Of a stretch of 64,000 nt of DNA, positions 43,542 to 55,552 are shown in pieces. The position numbers were made by a program, and so were the translations under genes. Within the stretch, counting starts at the first letter, position 1. Each line of letters begins with the position of its first letter. Location: contig NZ_ALOU01000058.1 of assembly GCF_000292345.1 (NCBI RefSeq), forward strand, positions 62,001 through 126,000, given 5' to 3'. This DNA comes from Cupriavidus sp. BIS7. GTDB taxonomy: Bacteria > Pseudomonadota > Gammaproteobacteria > Burkholderiales > Burkholderiaceae. The notes below the pieces were generated by a model, which saw only the letters and a list, made by a program, of their open reading frames with translations, was not told the origin of the DNA and ran no database searches.

Positions 43542-44876
43542 ATGCATCACATTTCCGCTGACCCGCAGCAGGAAGACAACAAGGACTACGCCGTCAGCAA
43601 GCGGCGAGCCTGGTTTGCGTTTGCAATGACATTCGCGCTGATGTTGTTCGACTACATCGACCGCCAGGTCATCGTCTCGCTGTTTCCTCATCTCAAGGCG
43701 GCCTGGAGCCTTTCTGACAAGCAGCTAGGCGCACTGGTATCCATCATCTCGGTGGTGGTGGCGCTTGGTGGCATTCCGGTTGCACTGCTGGCCGACCGCG
43801 TCAGCCGCGTCAAGAGCGTGTTTGTGATGGCGGTGGTCTGGAGTATGGCCACGATCTCCTGCATGTTCACGCGCAACTACTCGCAGTTGTTCCTCGCGCG
43901 GGCCGTGGTGGGGGCGGGCGAATCGGGCTATGGCTCCGTTGGTGCGGCACTGATCGCGAGCCTGTTTCCGGCGCGGCTGCGCTCGATGCTCCTCGGTGCG
44001 TTCTTCGCGGCAGGCTCGATCGGCGCAGTGGTCGGTGTCGTGCTGGGCGGCGTGATCACGGCGCGCTGGGGATGGCAGGCGGCGTTCGGTGTTGTCGGTG
44101 TGCCGGGTCTGTTGCTGGCCATTCTCTATTTGCTGGTGCCCGACTACAAGACGGCGGAGCTTGGTGACCGCACCAGCCGTGGGCAGGCAAAGGGTCTGTT
44201 CACGCACATGATCGCGGCCCTGACGAGTTCGTCCACGCTCTGGTGGACCTGCCTCGGCGCCGCGTTGCAACTTGTGGTGGTGTCCACCATCTGGGCCTGG
44301 CTGCCAAGCTACTTCAATCGCGTGCACGGCATCCCCGTGGACCAGGCCGCCATGCAAGCGGCGTTGATCGTGCTTTGCGGCGCAGTGGGTTCGTTCTTCT
44401 GGGGTATCGTCGCGGACGTTGCCGCAGCAAAGCAGCCGCGCAACAAGCTCAAGGCGGTGGCGTTCCTGTGCGTGGTGACCATGCCGATCCTGATGGCCGC
44501 ATTTGGCGCGGCCGATTCCATGAACCAGCAGTTCCTGATGATCGCGCTCGGCGGGTTCCTGATGACCTGCTCGGTCGGCCCGGCCTCCGGCGTGGTGCTC
44601 GACGTGGTTCACCCGGGCCTTCGGTCCACCGGCGCCGCAGTGCTGTCGCTGTTCCAGAACATGTTTGGCCTTGCCATCGGACCGTTCGTCGGTGGTGCGC
44701 TGTCCGACGCCCTGGGACTGCAGTCCGCGCTGACGATCATGCCGGCGTTCGGCTTGCTTGCCGCGCTGTGCTTCCTGCGTGCATCGCGCACCTATGAGCG
44801 CGATGTGCAGCAAGTGGCGGACGTCCAGGACACCGTCACCACACAGGCTGCGCCCGCGGCATCGATGACGGCATGA
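43542..44876 (+). CDS. MFS transporter, spinster-like
   Basis: 444 residues with twelve predicted membrane segments. DYIDRQVIVSLFPHLKAAWSLS in helix one and GGIPVALLADRVSRVKSV (the A-motif loop) resemble the spinster-like and anion:cation symporter MFS groups; ARAVVGAGESGYGSVGAALIASLFPARLR is a typical substrate-side motif. Substrate unknown; a carboxylate or a phosphonate degradation product is possible given the neighbours. AGGAGGAGACAC precedes the ATG. Confidence 0.85.
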   Translation: MHHISADPQQEDNKDYAVSKRRAWFAFAMTFALMLFDYIDRQVIVSLFPHLKAAWSLSDKQLGALVSIISVVVALGGIPVALLADRVSRVKSVFVMAVVWSMATISCMFTRNYSQLFLARAVVGAGESGYGSVGAALIASLFPARLRSMLLGAFFAAGSIGAVVGVVLGGVITARWGWQAAFGVVGVPGLLLAILYLLVPDYKTAELGDRTSRGQAKGLFTHMIAALTSSSTLWWTCLGAALQLVVVSTIWAWLPSYFNRVHGIPVDQAAMQAALIVLCGAVGSFFWGIVADVAAAKQPRNKLKAVAFLCVVTMPILMAAFGAADSMNQQFLMIALGGFLMTCSVGPASGVVLDVVHPGLRSTGAAVLSLFQNMFGLAIGPFVGGALSDALGLQSALTIMPAFGLLAALCFLRASRTYERDVQQVADVQDTVTTQAAPAASMTA

Positions 44877-46132
44877 CACGTTGTGCGGACGTAGCGGGGC
44901 CGGATACGGCGCAAGGCGTGCAGGCCGGCCTCCGCTTGCCCAGCATCGGTGCCATGGCGGCCCTGGCCGCCGGGTTGTCGATGCTGGGGCAGTTCGCGAT
45001 TGCGACTTACCTGCCGGCGTTTGCCGCGATAGCGGACGCCCTGCATGCGAGCACCGCGCAGGTGCAGCAATCGCTCACGGCCTATCTGCTGCCGTTTGCA
45101 TTGCTGCTGCCCTGGCATGGGGCGATCTCGGATGCAATCGGCCGCCGCCGCATGATTCTGGCCGGCTGCGTGTTCTTCGTGGCCGGATCGCTGGTTTGCG
45201 CGGCGGCCACTGGCATCGACATGCTCTACGCCGGTCGGGCCTTGCAGGGTGTCGGCGCGGGAATCGGCGTCATCGTCGCACGCGCGATGGTGCGCGATGC
45301 ATTCGACGGCATGCAGGCCCAGAAGGTCATGGCGCTGATCGCGATGATCTTTGCGCTGGCGCCGGCCCTGGCGCCCATCTGCGGCGGCTGGCTGCTTGTG
45401 TGGATCGGCTGGCGCAGCATCTTCGTGTTCCTTGCGCTGATATCGGGTGGCTTGCTGGTTTCCTGCTGGCTATGGGTGCCGGAGACGTTGCCGCCGGCAC
45501 GCAGGCATCCGATGCATCCAGCCTTGCTGGCGCGTGGCTACATGGGAATGCTGTCGAGCCGGCGCTTCATGGCACTTGCACTGGCCAATGCCGGCGTCAA
45601 CCTGGCCATCTACATCTACGTCTTCGCCGCGCCCCGCTTTGTCTATCAGCATCTGGGACTGGGCGCCCAATCGTTTGGCTGGCTGTTCATTCCGATCGTG
45701 ACGGGGATTATCGCGGGCGCGCTGGTGGCGCATCGCATTGCCGGCCGTACGAGCCCGGAGGCCAGTGTGATACTGGGGCACGCCGTAATGCTGGTGGCCG
45801 GTGCCGTCAACGTTGCCGTGACCGTCATGCACGCCCCGGCTATGCCGTGGGCGCTGGTTGCATTGCCGGTCTTTGCGGCCGGGATGATGATGACGCAGCC
45901 CAGCCTGCAGTTGCTGGCGCTCGATTGCTTTCCGGAGCGGCGGGGCCTGGCGTCCAGCGGCTACGTCACGGTGCAGCAGGTTGGCAACCTGCTGTCTTCC
46001 GCGCTGCTGGTGCCATTGCTGCTGGATTCCACGGTGAAGATGGCGCTCGGCATGGCCGGCCTCCAGCTTGCCGCGTTTGCGGCTTTTCACGTCGCACGGC
46101 GCCGTGGCGCGGAAGGTGCTGCGTCTGAATGA
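44873..46132 (+). CDS. MFS drug-efflux transporter, Bcr/CflA type
   Basis: 419 residues, twelve segments. [21 protein letters not shown] in helix one, [19 protein letters not shown] in the 2-3 loop and [23 protein letters not shown] are the Bcr/CflA family marks. It overlaps the preceding MFS gene by ATGA, so the two are cotranscribed, which is unusual for two unlike MFS pumps. Confidence 0.88.
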   Translation: MTRCADVAGPDTAQGVQAGLRLPSIGAMAALAAGLSMLGQFAIATYLPAFAAIADALHASTAQVQQSLTAYLLPFALLLPWHGAISDAIGRRRMILAGCVFFVAGSLVCAAATGIDMLYAGRALQGVGAGIGVIVARAMVRDAFDGMQAQKVMALIAMIFALAPALAPICGGWLLVWIGWRSIFVFLALISGGLLVSCWLWVPETLPPARRHPMHPALLARGYMGMLSSRRFMALALANAGVNLAIYIYVFAAPRFVYQHLGLGAQSFGWLFIPIVTGIIAGALVAHRIAGRTSPEASVILGHAVMLVAGAVNVAVTVMHAPAMPWALVALPVFAAGMMMTQPSLQLLALDCFPERRGLASSGYVTVQQVGNLLSSALLVPLLLDSTVKMALGMAGLQLAAFAAFHVARRRGAEGAASE

Positions 46133-46211
46133 TGCCGTCGCGAATCTGGCGCGCAATCGGATCATCGAATTGATTTTTGGATGGGACTTTACTCAAGGGA
46201 TTGGGAACAGA

Positions 46212-47720
46212 ATGTCCAGCACGTCCTTCAATGTCGCACCCGTCGTCGCATCGTCAGGTCCTGGGAAGACCGCCCAGCGCCGCCCATCTTCTCCGCCCGG
46301 TGTAGCCGGCAAGGAGAGCCTGGTCACCCAGGTGCACAAGCGCGTCGATCGCGTTTGCATGGTGGTCAACTGGATACTGTTTGCCGCATCGCTTGGCATC
46401 GGCTGGCACTTTGGCACGTTAATGACGGCCGTCGAGGCGGGTCTGCCGCTTGCCTTGTGCTCGACTGCGCTGGCACTGGCAAGGCCTGGTCAATTGGCGA
46501 CACGGTTCGTGTCGGCGGTGACGTTCATGGGCTTCGCCGCGCTGATGGTTCACCTTGCACATGGGCAGGACCTGTTCCATTTCATGGTGTTCGTGCTGCT
46601 GTCACTACTGCTGGCCTATCGCGATGCGCGCGTGGTGCTGCTGGCAGCCGCGTTCGTCACCGTGCAGCAGCTTGCCATGAACCAGCTCCAGGCCAGCGGC
46701 CTGGGGTTTAGCGTGTACACGCATACGGGGCTCGACGTGGTGGCGCAGCATTGCGCGTTCGTCTGGATCCAGACGGCGTTCCTGGCGATGATCGCCAGGC
46801 GTCTGGAGGCCGATGCACTGCTGGCGGGAGAACTCGCGGCCATGGCTGAGCGCATCGGACAGGAGTCCGGCCATATCACCTTGTGCAAGGATGGGAGCCA
46901 GCCGAGCACGGCGCTGGCGCGTTCGTTCCGTTCCACGCTCGACGTGGTGCGCGAAACCCTGCTGCAGGTCCGCGAAAGCGTTGACGCGGTGGCTGCGGCG
47001 GCCGGCGGGATCAGCCAACGTAACGCCGTATTGTCGGCGCGCACGGATCATCAGCGGCAGGCGCTGGACAGCATCGTGGCGGCCATGGAGCAACTCAAGC
47101 AGAGCGTCCATGACAATGCGGACCATGCTGCTTCGGCGCGTGACCTTGCAGGCTCGGCCAGCGATGTGGCAAGAAACGGTGGCGAGGCGATCAAGGCCGT
47201 CATCCAGACCATGGGTGAGATAAATCGTGCCTGCGAGCGCATCACGGACATCATCGGCGTGATCGACGGCATTGCATTCCAGACCAATATCCTGGCCCTG
47301 AATGCCTCGGTAGAGGCCGCGCGGGCTGGAGAGCACGGGCGCGGCTTTTCCGTGGTGGCGTCAGAGGTGCGCGCGCTGGCGCAGCGCAGCGCGGATGCCG
47401 CCAAGGAGATTCGCAGCCTGATCAGCGATTCCGTGGACCGCTCGCGTGCCGGCAGCAGTCTGGTGGAGAGCACCGGCGGGACCATATCGGAAGTGTTGGC
47501 CAGCGTCGACCGATTGACATCGATCGTGCATGAAATGGCCCAGGCCACCAGCGCGCAACGCGTTGGCATCGACCAGGTGGGCGCGAATATTGGCGGCATA
47601 GGCGACGCCATTCGCGAAAACGCGGCCCATGTGGCCGACACCGCCGAGCAGGTCAGGCATCAGCAGCATCAAACCAGCAAGCTGAACCGCGTGGTGCAAA
47701 GCTTCAGGCTGGACGATTGA
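46212..47720 (+). CDS. Methyl-accepting chemotaxis protein without a periplasmic sensor
   Basis: 502 residues. About residues 50-195 hold five to six membrane helices with only short loops, in place of the usual periplasmic sensory domain and HAMP. The cytoplasmic signalling tip reads [20 protein letters not shown], followed by [20 protein letters not shown], and methylation helices flank it. It probably senses a change in the membrane or a signal inside the cell. The ATG at 46212 is preceded by GGGAACAG. No che genes nearby. Confidence 0.88.
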   Translation: MSSTSFNVAPVVASSGPGKTAQRRPSSPPGVAGKESLVTQVHKRVDRVCMVVNWILFAASLGIGWHFGTLMTAVEAGLPLALCSTALALARPGQLATRFVSAVTFMGFAALMVHLAHGQDLFHFMVFVLLSLLLAYRDARVVLLAAAFVTVQQLAMNQLQASGLGFSVYTHTGLDVVAQHCAFVWIQTAFLAMIARRLEADALLAGELAAMAERIGQESGHITLCKDGSQPSTALARSFRSTLDVVRETLLQVRESVDAVAAAAGGISQRNAVLSARTDHQRQALDSIVAAMEQLKQSVHDNADHAASARDLAGSASDVARNGGEAIKAVIQTMGEINRACERITDIIGVIDGIAFQTNILALNASVEAARAGEHGRGFSVVASEVRALAQRSADAAKEIRSLISDSVDRSRAGSSLVESTGGTISEVLASVDRLTSIVHEMAQATSAQRVGIDQVGANIGGIGDAIRENAAHVADTAEQVRHQQHQTSKLNRVVQSFRLDD

Positions 47721-47804
47721 GGACTCGCCCGCCGGAAGCGCGGGCAGTCCGGACGCGGGCGGCTGGATGCTCCACTCGGAAGCATGCCGCCTGCGCCTTG
47801 GGTG

Positions 47805-49262
<1,458 letters not shown>

Positions 49263-49372
49263 ATCGATGGATACGCGTTGGTTCGCGTCGCCGGTGCGCC
49301 GGCGCTTGTTGTTGTGGCCCGGTTTGTGACCGGACTCTGACCCCTTCACACCTTGTCCGGAAGCTGGAGGCT

Positions 49373-49407
49373 TTGAGGCTTGAGACTTGAGACTTGAGAC
49401 TTGAGGC
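49373..49407. repeat. Seven-base tandem repeat upstream of rng
   Basis: Five copies of TTGAGRC in a row (TTGAGGC, three TTGAGAC, TTGAGGC). Lies in the gap between maf and rng. Confidence 0.85.
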
Positions 49408-49424
49408 TTTAAGGCGGGGGTGAC

Positions 49425-50027
49425 TCAGAAGCGCAGACCGGCCTCGCGCAGCAGTGCCGCCGTCTCGAACAAGGGCAGGCCCATGATACCCGAATAGCTA
49501 CCGTCAATCCTTTCGACGAATTCCGCCGCGCGGCCCTGGATGCCATACGCCCCGGCTTTGCCGAGCGGTTCTCCGCTGGCCACGTAGCGATCGATCTCGG
49601 CTGTCTGCATCGCACGGAAAGTGACGTGGGAGATCGAAAGTGCGTGGCGCAGTCCAGCCGGTGATGCGACAGTTACGGCGGTCAATACACGATGTGTGGT
49701 GCCGGACAGCGCAGCCAGCATCGCGGAGGCGTCACTGGCGTCGGTCGGTTTGCCGAGGATGTCGCCGCCACGGCAGACCGTGGTATCGGAAGTCAGGATC
49801 GGCGCTTCAGGCAGGCCACGGCGCTTGCGGCGCTGGACCGCTGCCTCGGCCTTCAGCGCACACACGCGCTGGACGTAGGCATCCGGCGTTTCGCCCGGAA
49901 GGACGGCCTCCAACGCCTCGGCATCCTCGCCGGCATCGGCCAGCAGCAGTTCGTAGGTCACGCCGAGCTGCGTCAGCAATTCACGGCGGCGCGGGCTTTG
50001 GGAGGCGAGATAGAGAAGGGAGGTCAC
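49425..50027 (-). CDS. maf: Maf-like nucleotide pyrophosphatase
   Basis: 200 residues. Maf proteins hydrolyse dTTP/UTP or m7GTP and related non-canonical nucleotides. [17 protein letters not shown] is the P-loop-like start, and [16 protein letters not shown] holds the catalytic aspartate. Position next to rlmH, rsfS and rng is the classical one. Which Maf subfamily (YhdE or YceF) is not decided. Confidence 0.9.
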   Translation of the reverse strand: MTSLLYLASQSPRRRELLTQLGVTYELLLADAGEDAEALEAVLPGETPDAYVQRVCALKAEAAVQRRKRRGLPEAPILTSDTTVCRGGDILGKPTDASDASAMLAALSGTTHRVLTAVTVASPAGLRHALSISHVTFRAMQTAEIDRYVASGEPLGKAGAYGIQGRAAEFVERIDGSYSGIMGLPLFETAALLREAGLRF

Positions 50028-50081
50028 GGACTATGTCGTAGCAGGAATCGAGTTTGCGCCGATTGTACTCGCGCCGTCTTG

Positions 50082-50112
50082 CTCCCCTCTCCCGCAGGGC
50101 GGGAGAGGGGAG
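50082..50112. repeat. REP-like palindrome, copy 4 (no tail)
   Basis: CTCCCCTCTCCCGC and GGCGGGAGAGGGGAG around a short loop, between rlmH and maf. Lacks the tail seen on copies 2, 3, 5 and 6. Confidence 0.8.
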
Positions 50113-50129
50113 TCGACCACCAGGAAACA

Positions 50130-50609
50130 TCAAGCCCGATGGTAAGGATGATTCTGCGTGACCGACCAGGCGCGATACAGTTGTTCGGCCAGCAGCACGC
50201 GCACCATGCCGTGGGGCAGGGTCAGGCTGGAGAGGCGCACCAGCGTCTGCGCGCGTGCCTTGAGCGCCGGGTCGAGCCCGTCGGCGCCGCCGATCAGGAA
50301 GGCGACGTCGCCACCTTCACGCTGCCAGCCAGTCAGTTGCTCGGCAAGCTGGACCGTGGTCCAGTCCTTGCCGCGTTCGTCCAGCGCCACGATGCGGCAT
50401 TGTTTCGATAGCGAACCGAGCACCGCCTCGATGCGCGCGGCTTCGCGCTGCATCACGGTGGCGGCGTTATTGCTCGACGAACGGGTCTCCGGTTTGACCT
50501 CGCGAAGTTCGATGCGCAACTCGGGCGGCATCCGCTTCGCATATTCCGCAAAGCCGGTTTCGATCCAGCCGGGCATCTTGTGGCCAACAGCCACGATCAC
50601 GAGTTGCAT
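50130..50609 (-). CDS. rlmH: 23S rRNA pseudouridine-1915 N3-methyltransferase
   Basis: 159 residues, SPOUT family, acts on the assembled 70S ribosome. [20 protein letters not shown] starts it; the SAM knot shows FLIGGADGL and [22 protein letters not shown], the C-terminal dimer and SAM site. It follows rsfS by 39 bases. Confidence 0.95.
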   Translation of the reverse strand: MQLVIVAVGHKMPGWIETGFAEYAKRMPPELRIELREVKPETRSSSNNAATVMQREAARIEAVLGSLSKQCRIVALDERGKDWTTVQLAEQLTGWQREGGDVAFLIGGADGLDPALKARAQTLVRLSSLTLPHGMVRVLLAEQLYRAWSVTQNHPYHRA

Positions 50610-50648
50610 GGATATGCCCGGTGGTCAGGACTGCAAGACTTCGACGAA

Positions 50649-51428
50649 TCAGGCCGAGCGCGTGGCACGCTTGCGCGGCGCAGCGGTCTTGGCGGCAGTC
50701 TTCGTAGCAGTCTTCGCGGCAGTCTTCGTAGCAGGCCGGGCAGTGGTCTTTGTGGAAGCAGTCTTGGCGGCAACCTTGCGCGCCGGAGCCTTGCCAGCCG
50801 CCGTGGCGGTCTTGCGGGCCGGGGCCTTGCCTGCCGTGCCGGCGGTCTTGCGTGCCGGAGCCTTGGCGGCGGTGCCGCTGCTGGTCTTGCGCGCGGGCGG
50901 CTTGCGGATCGTGGCGATTGCGTCCGGGTCGGTGTCCTCGTGGCCCATCGGCGGCGACGGTTCCTTCATGCCTTCCGGCAGGCGGGCCAGCGCCGGGCGC
51001 AGGTTCGATGCGCGGCGAGCGCGCGGGGCCGGCGCTTCGTCTTCTTCGTCCATCGGCTCGCTGGCCTTGGCCAGGCCCTTGCCGGTTGCCAGCTTTACGC
51101 GGACCGGCTTGTCGCCCCAGATCTCTTCCAGGTTGTAGTACAGGCGCAGTTGCGGCTGCAGGATGTGCACCACGGCGTCGCCGCAGTCCACCAGCACCCA
51201 CTCGCCCGTTTCCAGGCCTTCCACGGCGATGATGTGGCCGCCGGCATCCTTGACCGTGTCCCGTACCGATGCCGCCAGCGCCTTGGTCTGGCGGTTCGAA
51301 TTGCCGCTGGCGATCACCACCCGGTCGAACAGTTCGGTCAGGTGAGTGGTGTCGAACACCTTGATGTCCTGCGCCTTCACATCCTCGAGCCCGTCGACGA
51401 TCGCGCGCTGCAGTTTACGAATATCCAT
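50649..51428 (-). CDS. rsfS: Ribosome silencing factor RsfS with a histone-H1-like tail
   Basis: 259 residues, about twice the usual length. Residues 1-118 are a normal RsfS domain that binds L14 and stops subunit joining: MDIRKLQRAIVDGLEDVKAQD, ASGNSNRQTKALA and EGLETGEWVLVDCGDAVVHI. After an acidic linker (about 122-132), residues 170-259 are Lys/Ala/Thr-rich with three KAPARK units and runs of TAAK, like histone H1. The tail could bind rRNA or DNA. The ATG at 51428 is the conserved start. Confidence 0.9.
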   Translation of the reverse strand: MDIRKLQRAIVDGLEDVKAQDIKVFDTTHLTELFDRVVIASGNSNRQTKALAASVRDTVKDAGGHIIAVEGLETGEWVLVDCGDAVVHILQPQLRLYYNLEEIWGDKPVRVKLATGKGLAKASEPMDEEDEAPAPRARRASNLRPALARLPEGMKEPSPPMGHEDTDPDAIATIRKPPARKTSSGTAAKAPARKTAGTAGKAPARKTATAAGKAPARKVAAKTASTKTTARPATKTAAKTATKTAAKTAAPRKRATRSA

Positions 51429-51472
51429 GGTGTCTTTCTTGTTCAGCTTCATTCGGGGTAGGGCGCGCCTGC

Positions 51473-52180
51473 TCAGGGATTCTGGTATAGCCCGTGACGC
51501 GCGATGTAGTGTGCCACGCCGGCCGGCAACTGGTCATCCGCCTGATCATCGGAGATCGGGCCATCAGCCAGGCGCTGGCGCAGGCCGGTGGACGACAGGT
51601 CGACGGCAAGCGTCTGGTCGATCCACATATGGCCGGAGGGCGAGCATTGTATCAGGTGCGTGTCCGCCAGCCGCTGGTGCATGGCGTCAAGCACCGGGCC
51701 ATCCAGCGCTTCGAGGTCGAAGCCGGGACGCGTGGCGATGCACAGGTGCACGTGATCGAACAATGCTTCCCAGCCGTGCCACGTGTGCAGGCGCAGCAAT
51801 TGGTCGGCGCCCATCAGCCACGCCATCGAGGTGTCTGGGCCGTATTCGTCGCGTAGCTGGCGCACCGTATCGATCGTATAGCTCGGGCCTTCGCGATCCA
51901 CTTCCATGCGGCTCACTCGGATCCTGGCGCGGCCCGGATCGAGTGTGGCGGCCGCCAGTTCCGTCATGGCCAGCCGGTCAGCGGCGGAGGTGACGTGGTC
52001 ACCCTTTTGCCACGATTGGCCGGTGGGAATCCAGACGAGTTCGTCCAGGTCGAGGTGGTCGATGCAAAGCTGGGCAAGTGCAACGTGACCGCGGTGCGGC
52101 GGATCGAAGGTGCCGCCGAGGATACCCAGGCGGTAGGGGCGGTTCTTGCCGGTAGCCGGGGCAGGGGTTGTTTCGGTCAT
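51473..52180 (-). CDS. nadD: Nicotinate-nucleotide adenylyltransferase
   Basis: Makes nicotinic acid adenine dinucleotide in NAD synthesis. 235 residues. LGILGGTFDPPHRGHV carries the HxGH motif and DLSSTGLRQRL the ISSTxxR motif. The start at MTETTPAPATG is five bases after the hemF stop. Upstream of rsfS, as in most proteobacteria. Confidence 0.94.
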   Translation of the reverse strand: MTETTPAPATGKNRPYRLGILGGTFDPPHRGHVALAQLCIDHLDLDELVWIPTGQSWQKGDHVTSAADRLAMTELAAATLDPGRARIRVSRMEVDREGPSYTIDTVRQLRDEYGPDTSMAWLMGADQLLRLHTWHGWEALFDHVHLCIATRPGFDLEALDGPVLDAMHQRLADTHLIQCSPSGHMWIDQTLAVDLSSTGLRQRLADGPISDDQADDQLPAGVAHYIARHGLYQNP

Positions 52181-52185
52181 CAACG

Positions 52186-53097
52186 TCAGGCCCAGTCTCG
52201 CGCCGGCAGGAAGTCCGTGTACAGCGCGGCTTCGGGGCTGCCGGGCTCGGGCTGCCAGTCGTAGCGCCATGTGACCTGTGGCGGCATCGACATCAGGATC
52301 GATTCCGCGCGTCCGCCCGACTGCAGGCCGAACAGCGTGCCGCGGTCGAACACAAGGTTGAACTCCACGTAGCGTCCACGGCGATACGCCTGGAAGTCAC
52401 GCTCGCGCTCGCCAAAAGGCGTGTCCTTGCGCGCGTTGAGGATCGGCAGGTAGGCATCGAGGAAGGCGTCGCCGACCGAGCGCATCATCTCGAAGCTGCG
52501 GTCGAAGCCAAGCGCCGAGAAGTCGTCGAAGAAGATGCCGCCGATGCCGCGCGCCTCGCCGCGATGGCGCAGGTAGAAATACTCGTCGCACCATTGCTTG
52601 AAGCGCGGGTAGAGATCGTCGCCGAAGCCGGCAAGCGACTCCTTGCAGGTGCGATGGAAGTGGGTGCAGTCGTCAGCGTTGCCGTAATAGGGCGTCAGGT
52701 CCATGCCGCCGCCGAACCACCACACCGGGTCTGCATCGGGCTTCACGGCGATGAAGCAGCGCACGTTCATGTGCACGGTGGGCACGTACGGGTTGCGCGG
52801 GTGGAATACCAGCGAAACGCCCATCGCCTCGAAGCTGCGGCCGGCCAGTTCGGGCCGGTTGGCGCTGGCCGACGGCGGCAGCGTATCGCCGCGCACGTGC
52901 GAGAAACCAACACCGGCCCGCTCCATCACGGCGCCGCCTTCCAGGATGCGCGTGCGGCCATTGCCGCGCAGGCGCTCGGTGGGCGGCTTCTCCCAGTTGT
53001 CGGTCAGGAACGCCTGGCCATCTACGGCGGCGATGGCGTCAGTGATGCGGTCTTGCAGGCCGAGCAGATAGTCACGGACTGCCTGGGAATCGATCAT
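52186..53097 (-). CDS. hemF: Oxygen-dependent coproporphyrinogen III oxidase
   Basis: Heme synthesis enzyme, 303 residues. Conserved blocks: [47 protein letters not shown], and [15 protein letters not shown]. No anomalies. Aerobic isozyme; the radical SAM HemN is not in this window. Confidence 0.96.
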   Translation of the reverse strand: MIDSQAVRDYLLGLQDRITDAIAAVDGQAFLTDNWEKPPTERLRGNGRTRILEGGAVMERAGVGFSHVRGDTLPPSASANRPELAGRSFEAMGVSLVFHPRNPYVPTVHMNVRCFIAVKPDADPVWWFGGGMDLTPYYGNADDCTHFHRTCKESLAGFGDDLYPRFKQWCDEYFYLRHRGEARGIGGIFFDDFSALGFDRSFEMMRSVGDAFLDAYLPILNARKDTPFGERERDFQAYRRGRYVEFNLVFDRGTLFGLQSGGRAESILMSMPPQVTWRYDWQPEPGSPEAALYTDFLPARDWA

Positions 53098-53223
53098 GAT
53101 GGGTGGGTCTGGATGGGCCGGTAGCAGAACGGCCGGGCGGTGCCGGCCGTCATCGCGGTGTCATGATTGTAGCGGCTGGATCCGCCCTGCGGGGATGCGG
53201 GGCGAATCCGGCGCCGGACCGGT

Positions 53224-54492
53224 TCAGCGCTTGATTGCGCGGTAGCCAATGTCGGTGCGGAACTGCATGCCGTCGAAGCGGATCTGCTCCACGGCGGCGT
53301 AGGCGTTCTTCTGCGCGGCCTTGACCGTGTCCGCCAGACCAACCACGCAAAGCACCCGGCCGCCGGACGTCAGCAGCGTGCCGTCCTTGAGCGTGGTGCC
53401 GGCGTGGAACGTCACGGCGTCGGCGGTTTCCGCCGGAATGCCGGTGATCGCGTCACCCTTGCGCGGATTCTCCGGATAGTCGTAGGCGGCCATGACCACG
53501 CCCAGCGCCGTGCGGCGGTCCCAGTCCAGTTCGACCTGGTCCAGCTTGCCGTCCACGGCGGCTTCCATCACGTCGACCAGGTCGGTCTTCAGGCGCGCCA
53601 TGATCGGCTGCGTTTCCGGATCGCCCATGCGGCAGTTGAATTCCAGCGTCTTCGGGTTGCCTTCCTTGTCGATCATCAGGCCGGCGTAGAGGAAGCCCGT
53701 GAACGGGATGCCATCCTTTTCCATGCCGCGCACGGTCGGCAGGATGATCTCGCGCAGCGCGCGGGCATGCAGCGCGGGCGTGACCACCGGGGCGGGCGAG
53801 TAGGCGCCCATGCCGCCGGTGTTCGGGCCGGCATCGGCGTCCAGCAGGCGCTTGTGGTCCTGGCTCGTGGCCAGTGCCAGCACGTTCTTGCCGTCGACCA
53901 TCACGATGAAGCTGGCTTCCTCGCCTTCCAGGAATTCCTCGATCACCACGCGCGCACCGGCATCGCCGAGCTTGTTGTCGGCCAGCATCATGTCGACGGC
54001 GGCGTGCGCTTCTTCCAGCGTCATCGCCACGACCACGCCCTTGCCCGCGGCCAGGCCGTCAGCCTTGATCACGATCGGCGCGCCTTGCGCATCGATATAC
54101 GCGTGGGCGCCGGCGGCATCGGAGAACGTCTGGTAGTACGCCGTCGGAATGCCGTGGCGGTGCATGAAGGCCTTGGCGAAATCCTTCGACGATTCGAGCT
54201 GGGCGGCGGCCTTGGTCGGGCCAAAAATGCGCAGGCCGCGCGCGCGGAATACGTCGACGATGCCGGCTGCCAGCGGCGCCTCGGGGCCGACCACGGTGAA
54301 GGCCACGCCCTCGCGCTCGACGAAGGCGGCCAGCACTTCCGGATCGGTCAGCGGCACGTTCTGCAGGCGCTTGTCCAGCGCCGTGCCGCCGTTGCCCGGC
54401 GCCACGTAGACGACCTGCACCTTGGGCGACTGGGCCATTTTCCAGGCCAGTGCGTGCTCACGCCCACCGGAACCGACAACCAAAACTTTCAT
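53224..54492 (-). CDS. purD: Phosphoribosylamine-glycine ligase
   Basis: Second step of purine synthesis, 422 residues, ATP-grasp fold. MKVLVVGSGGREHALAWKMA at the N terminus, GLAAGKGVVVA in the ATP site, and PGRAFNTGGMGAYSP-like PNTGGMGAYSPAPV and RMGDPETQPIM later on. Lies 84 bases after the YebC gene stop, same direction. Confidence 0.96.
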   Translation of the reverse strand: MKVLVVGSGGREHALAWKMAQSPKVQVVYVAPGNGGTALDKRLQNVPLTDPEVLAAFVEREGVAFTVVGPEAPLAAGIVDVFRARGLRIFGPTKAAAQLESSKDFAKAFMHRHGIPTAYYQTFSDAAGAHAYIDAQGAPIVIKADGLAAGKGVVVAMTLEEAHAAVDMMLADNKLGDAGARVVIEEFLEGEEASFIVMVDGKNVLALATSQDHKRLLDADAGPNTGGMGAYSPAPVVTPALHARALREIILPTVRGMEKDGIPFTGFLYAGLMIDKEGNPKTLEFNCRMGDPETQPIMARLKTDLVDVMEAAVDGKLDQVELDWDRRTALGVVMAAYDYPENPRKGDAITGIPAETADAVTFHAGTTLKDGTLLTSGGRVLCVVGLADTVKAAQKNAYAAVEQIRFDGMQFRTDIGYRAIKR

Positions 54493-54576
54493 GATCCACT
54501 GCCAGAAAAGAAACGCATGCGAAAAGCGGCAGCTGGCTGATGCCGGGCTGCCGCCGTTGGGGCGCGGCGCGAGGGT

Positions 54577-55302
54577 TTATTCCTCGATCACCGCGTTGGT
54601 GAAGACTTCCTGTACGTCGTCCAGGTTTTCCAGCGCGTCCAGCAGCTTCTGCATCTTGACGGCGTCGTCGCCGGCAAAGCTCACTTCGTTCTGCGGCTTC
54701 ATCACCACGTCGGCCACTTCGGCCTTGAAGCCCGCGGCTTCCAGCGCAGCCTTGACCGCACCGAAATCGTTGGGCGGGCAGGTCACTTCAATCGACTCAT
54801 CGTCGTTGGTGACCACGTCGTCCGCGCCGGCTTCCAGTGCGGCGTCCATGAGCTTGTCCTCGGGCGTGCCGGGGGCAAACAGGAACTGGCCGCAATGCGT
54901 GAACATGAATGCCACCGAACCTTCGGTGCCCATGTTGCCGCCGTGCTTCGAGAACGCGTGGCGAACTTCGGCAACGGTGCGGGTGCGGTTATCGGTCAGG
55001 CAGTCGACGATGATCGCCGCGCCTGCCAGGCCGTAGCCCTCATAGCGGATTTCTTCGTAGTTTGCGCCTTCCAGGCCACCCACGCCGCGCTGGATCGCGC
55101 GCTGGATGTTGTCCTTCGGCATGTTCGCGTCCATGGCCTTTTCCATGGCCAGGCGCAGGCGCGGGTTCGAGTCGATATCGCCGCCGCCAAGCTTGGCGGC
55201 TACGGTGATTTCCTTGATCAGGCGAGTCCAGATCTTGCCGCGCTTGGCGTCAGCGGCGGCTTTCTTGTGTTTGATGTTGGCCCATTTGGAATGACCGGCC
55301 AT
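54577..55302 (-). CDS. YebC/PmpR family transcriptional or translational regulator
   Basis: 241 residues. [22 protein letters not shown] is the fixed N terminus of the family, and the three-domain length is normal. YebC proteins have been described both as DNA-binding regulators and as factors for translation of proline stretches; this one belongs to the long YebC_I-like group by length. Upstream of purD. Confidence 0.93.
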   Translation of the reverse strand: MAGHSKWANIKHKKAAADAKRGKIWTRLIKEITVAAKLGGGDIDSNPRLRLAMEKAMDANMPKDNIQRAIQRGVGGLEGANYEEIRYEGYGLAGAAIIVDCLTDNRTRTVAEVRHAFSKHGGNMGTEGSVAFMFTHCGQFLFAPGTPEDKLMDAALEAGADDVVTNDDESIEVTCPPNDFGAVKAALEAAGFKAEVADVVMKPQNEVSFAGDDAVKMQKLLDALENLDDVQEVFTNAVIEE

Positions 55303-55415
55303 GTTTCTCTCCGATGCGGAAAACGTGTCGTGGGCGCAGAGGCGCCGTTGGCGCAGCGCGGGCGTGGTTCAGTTTCCTTGACGGTTGCTGACGATCCGGC
55401 GGCCGCGCCATGTGA

Positions 55416-55442
55416 TTGATGTGCCAATCTGCTGGCTATAAT
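55416..55442 (+). promoter_or_regulatory. Predicted promoter of the DUF853 ATPase gene
   Basis: TTGATG (55416-55421) and a perfect TATAAT (55437-55442) with a 15-base spacer, which is short; about 110 bases before the ATG. Confidence 0.45.
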
Positions 55443-55552
55443 CAGCGCAGGATTTTATCACGCGCCCCCGCCGCCCCGAAGCGCCTTGCACGGTGTTTGT
55501 GCCCGTGGCTGCGCGCGCTTCCTGCTCCCTAATCCCTGATTCCCGAGATCAC

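Noticed and set aside
44881..46128. 415-residue plus-strand frame overlapping the Bcr/CflA gene
   Set aside because: Out-of-frame shadow; lacks membrane helices, while the other frame has all family motifs.
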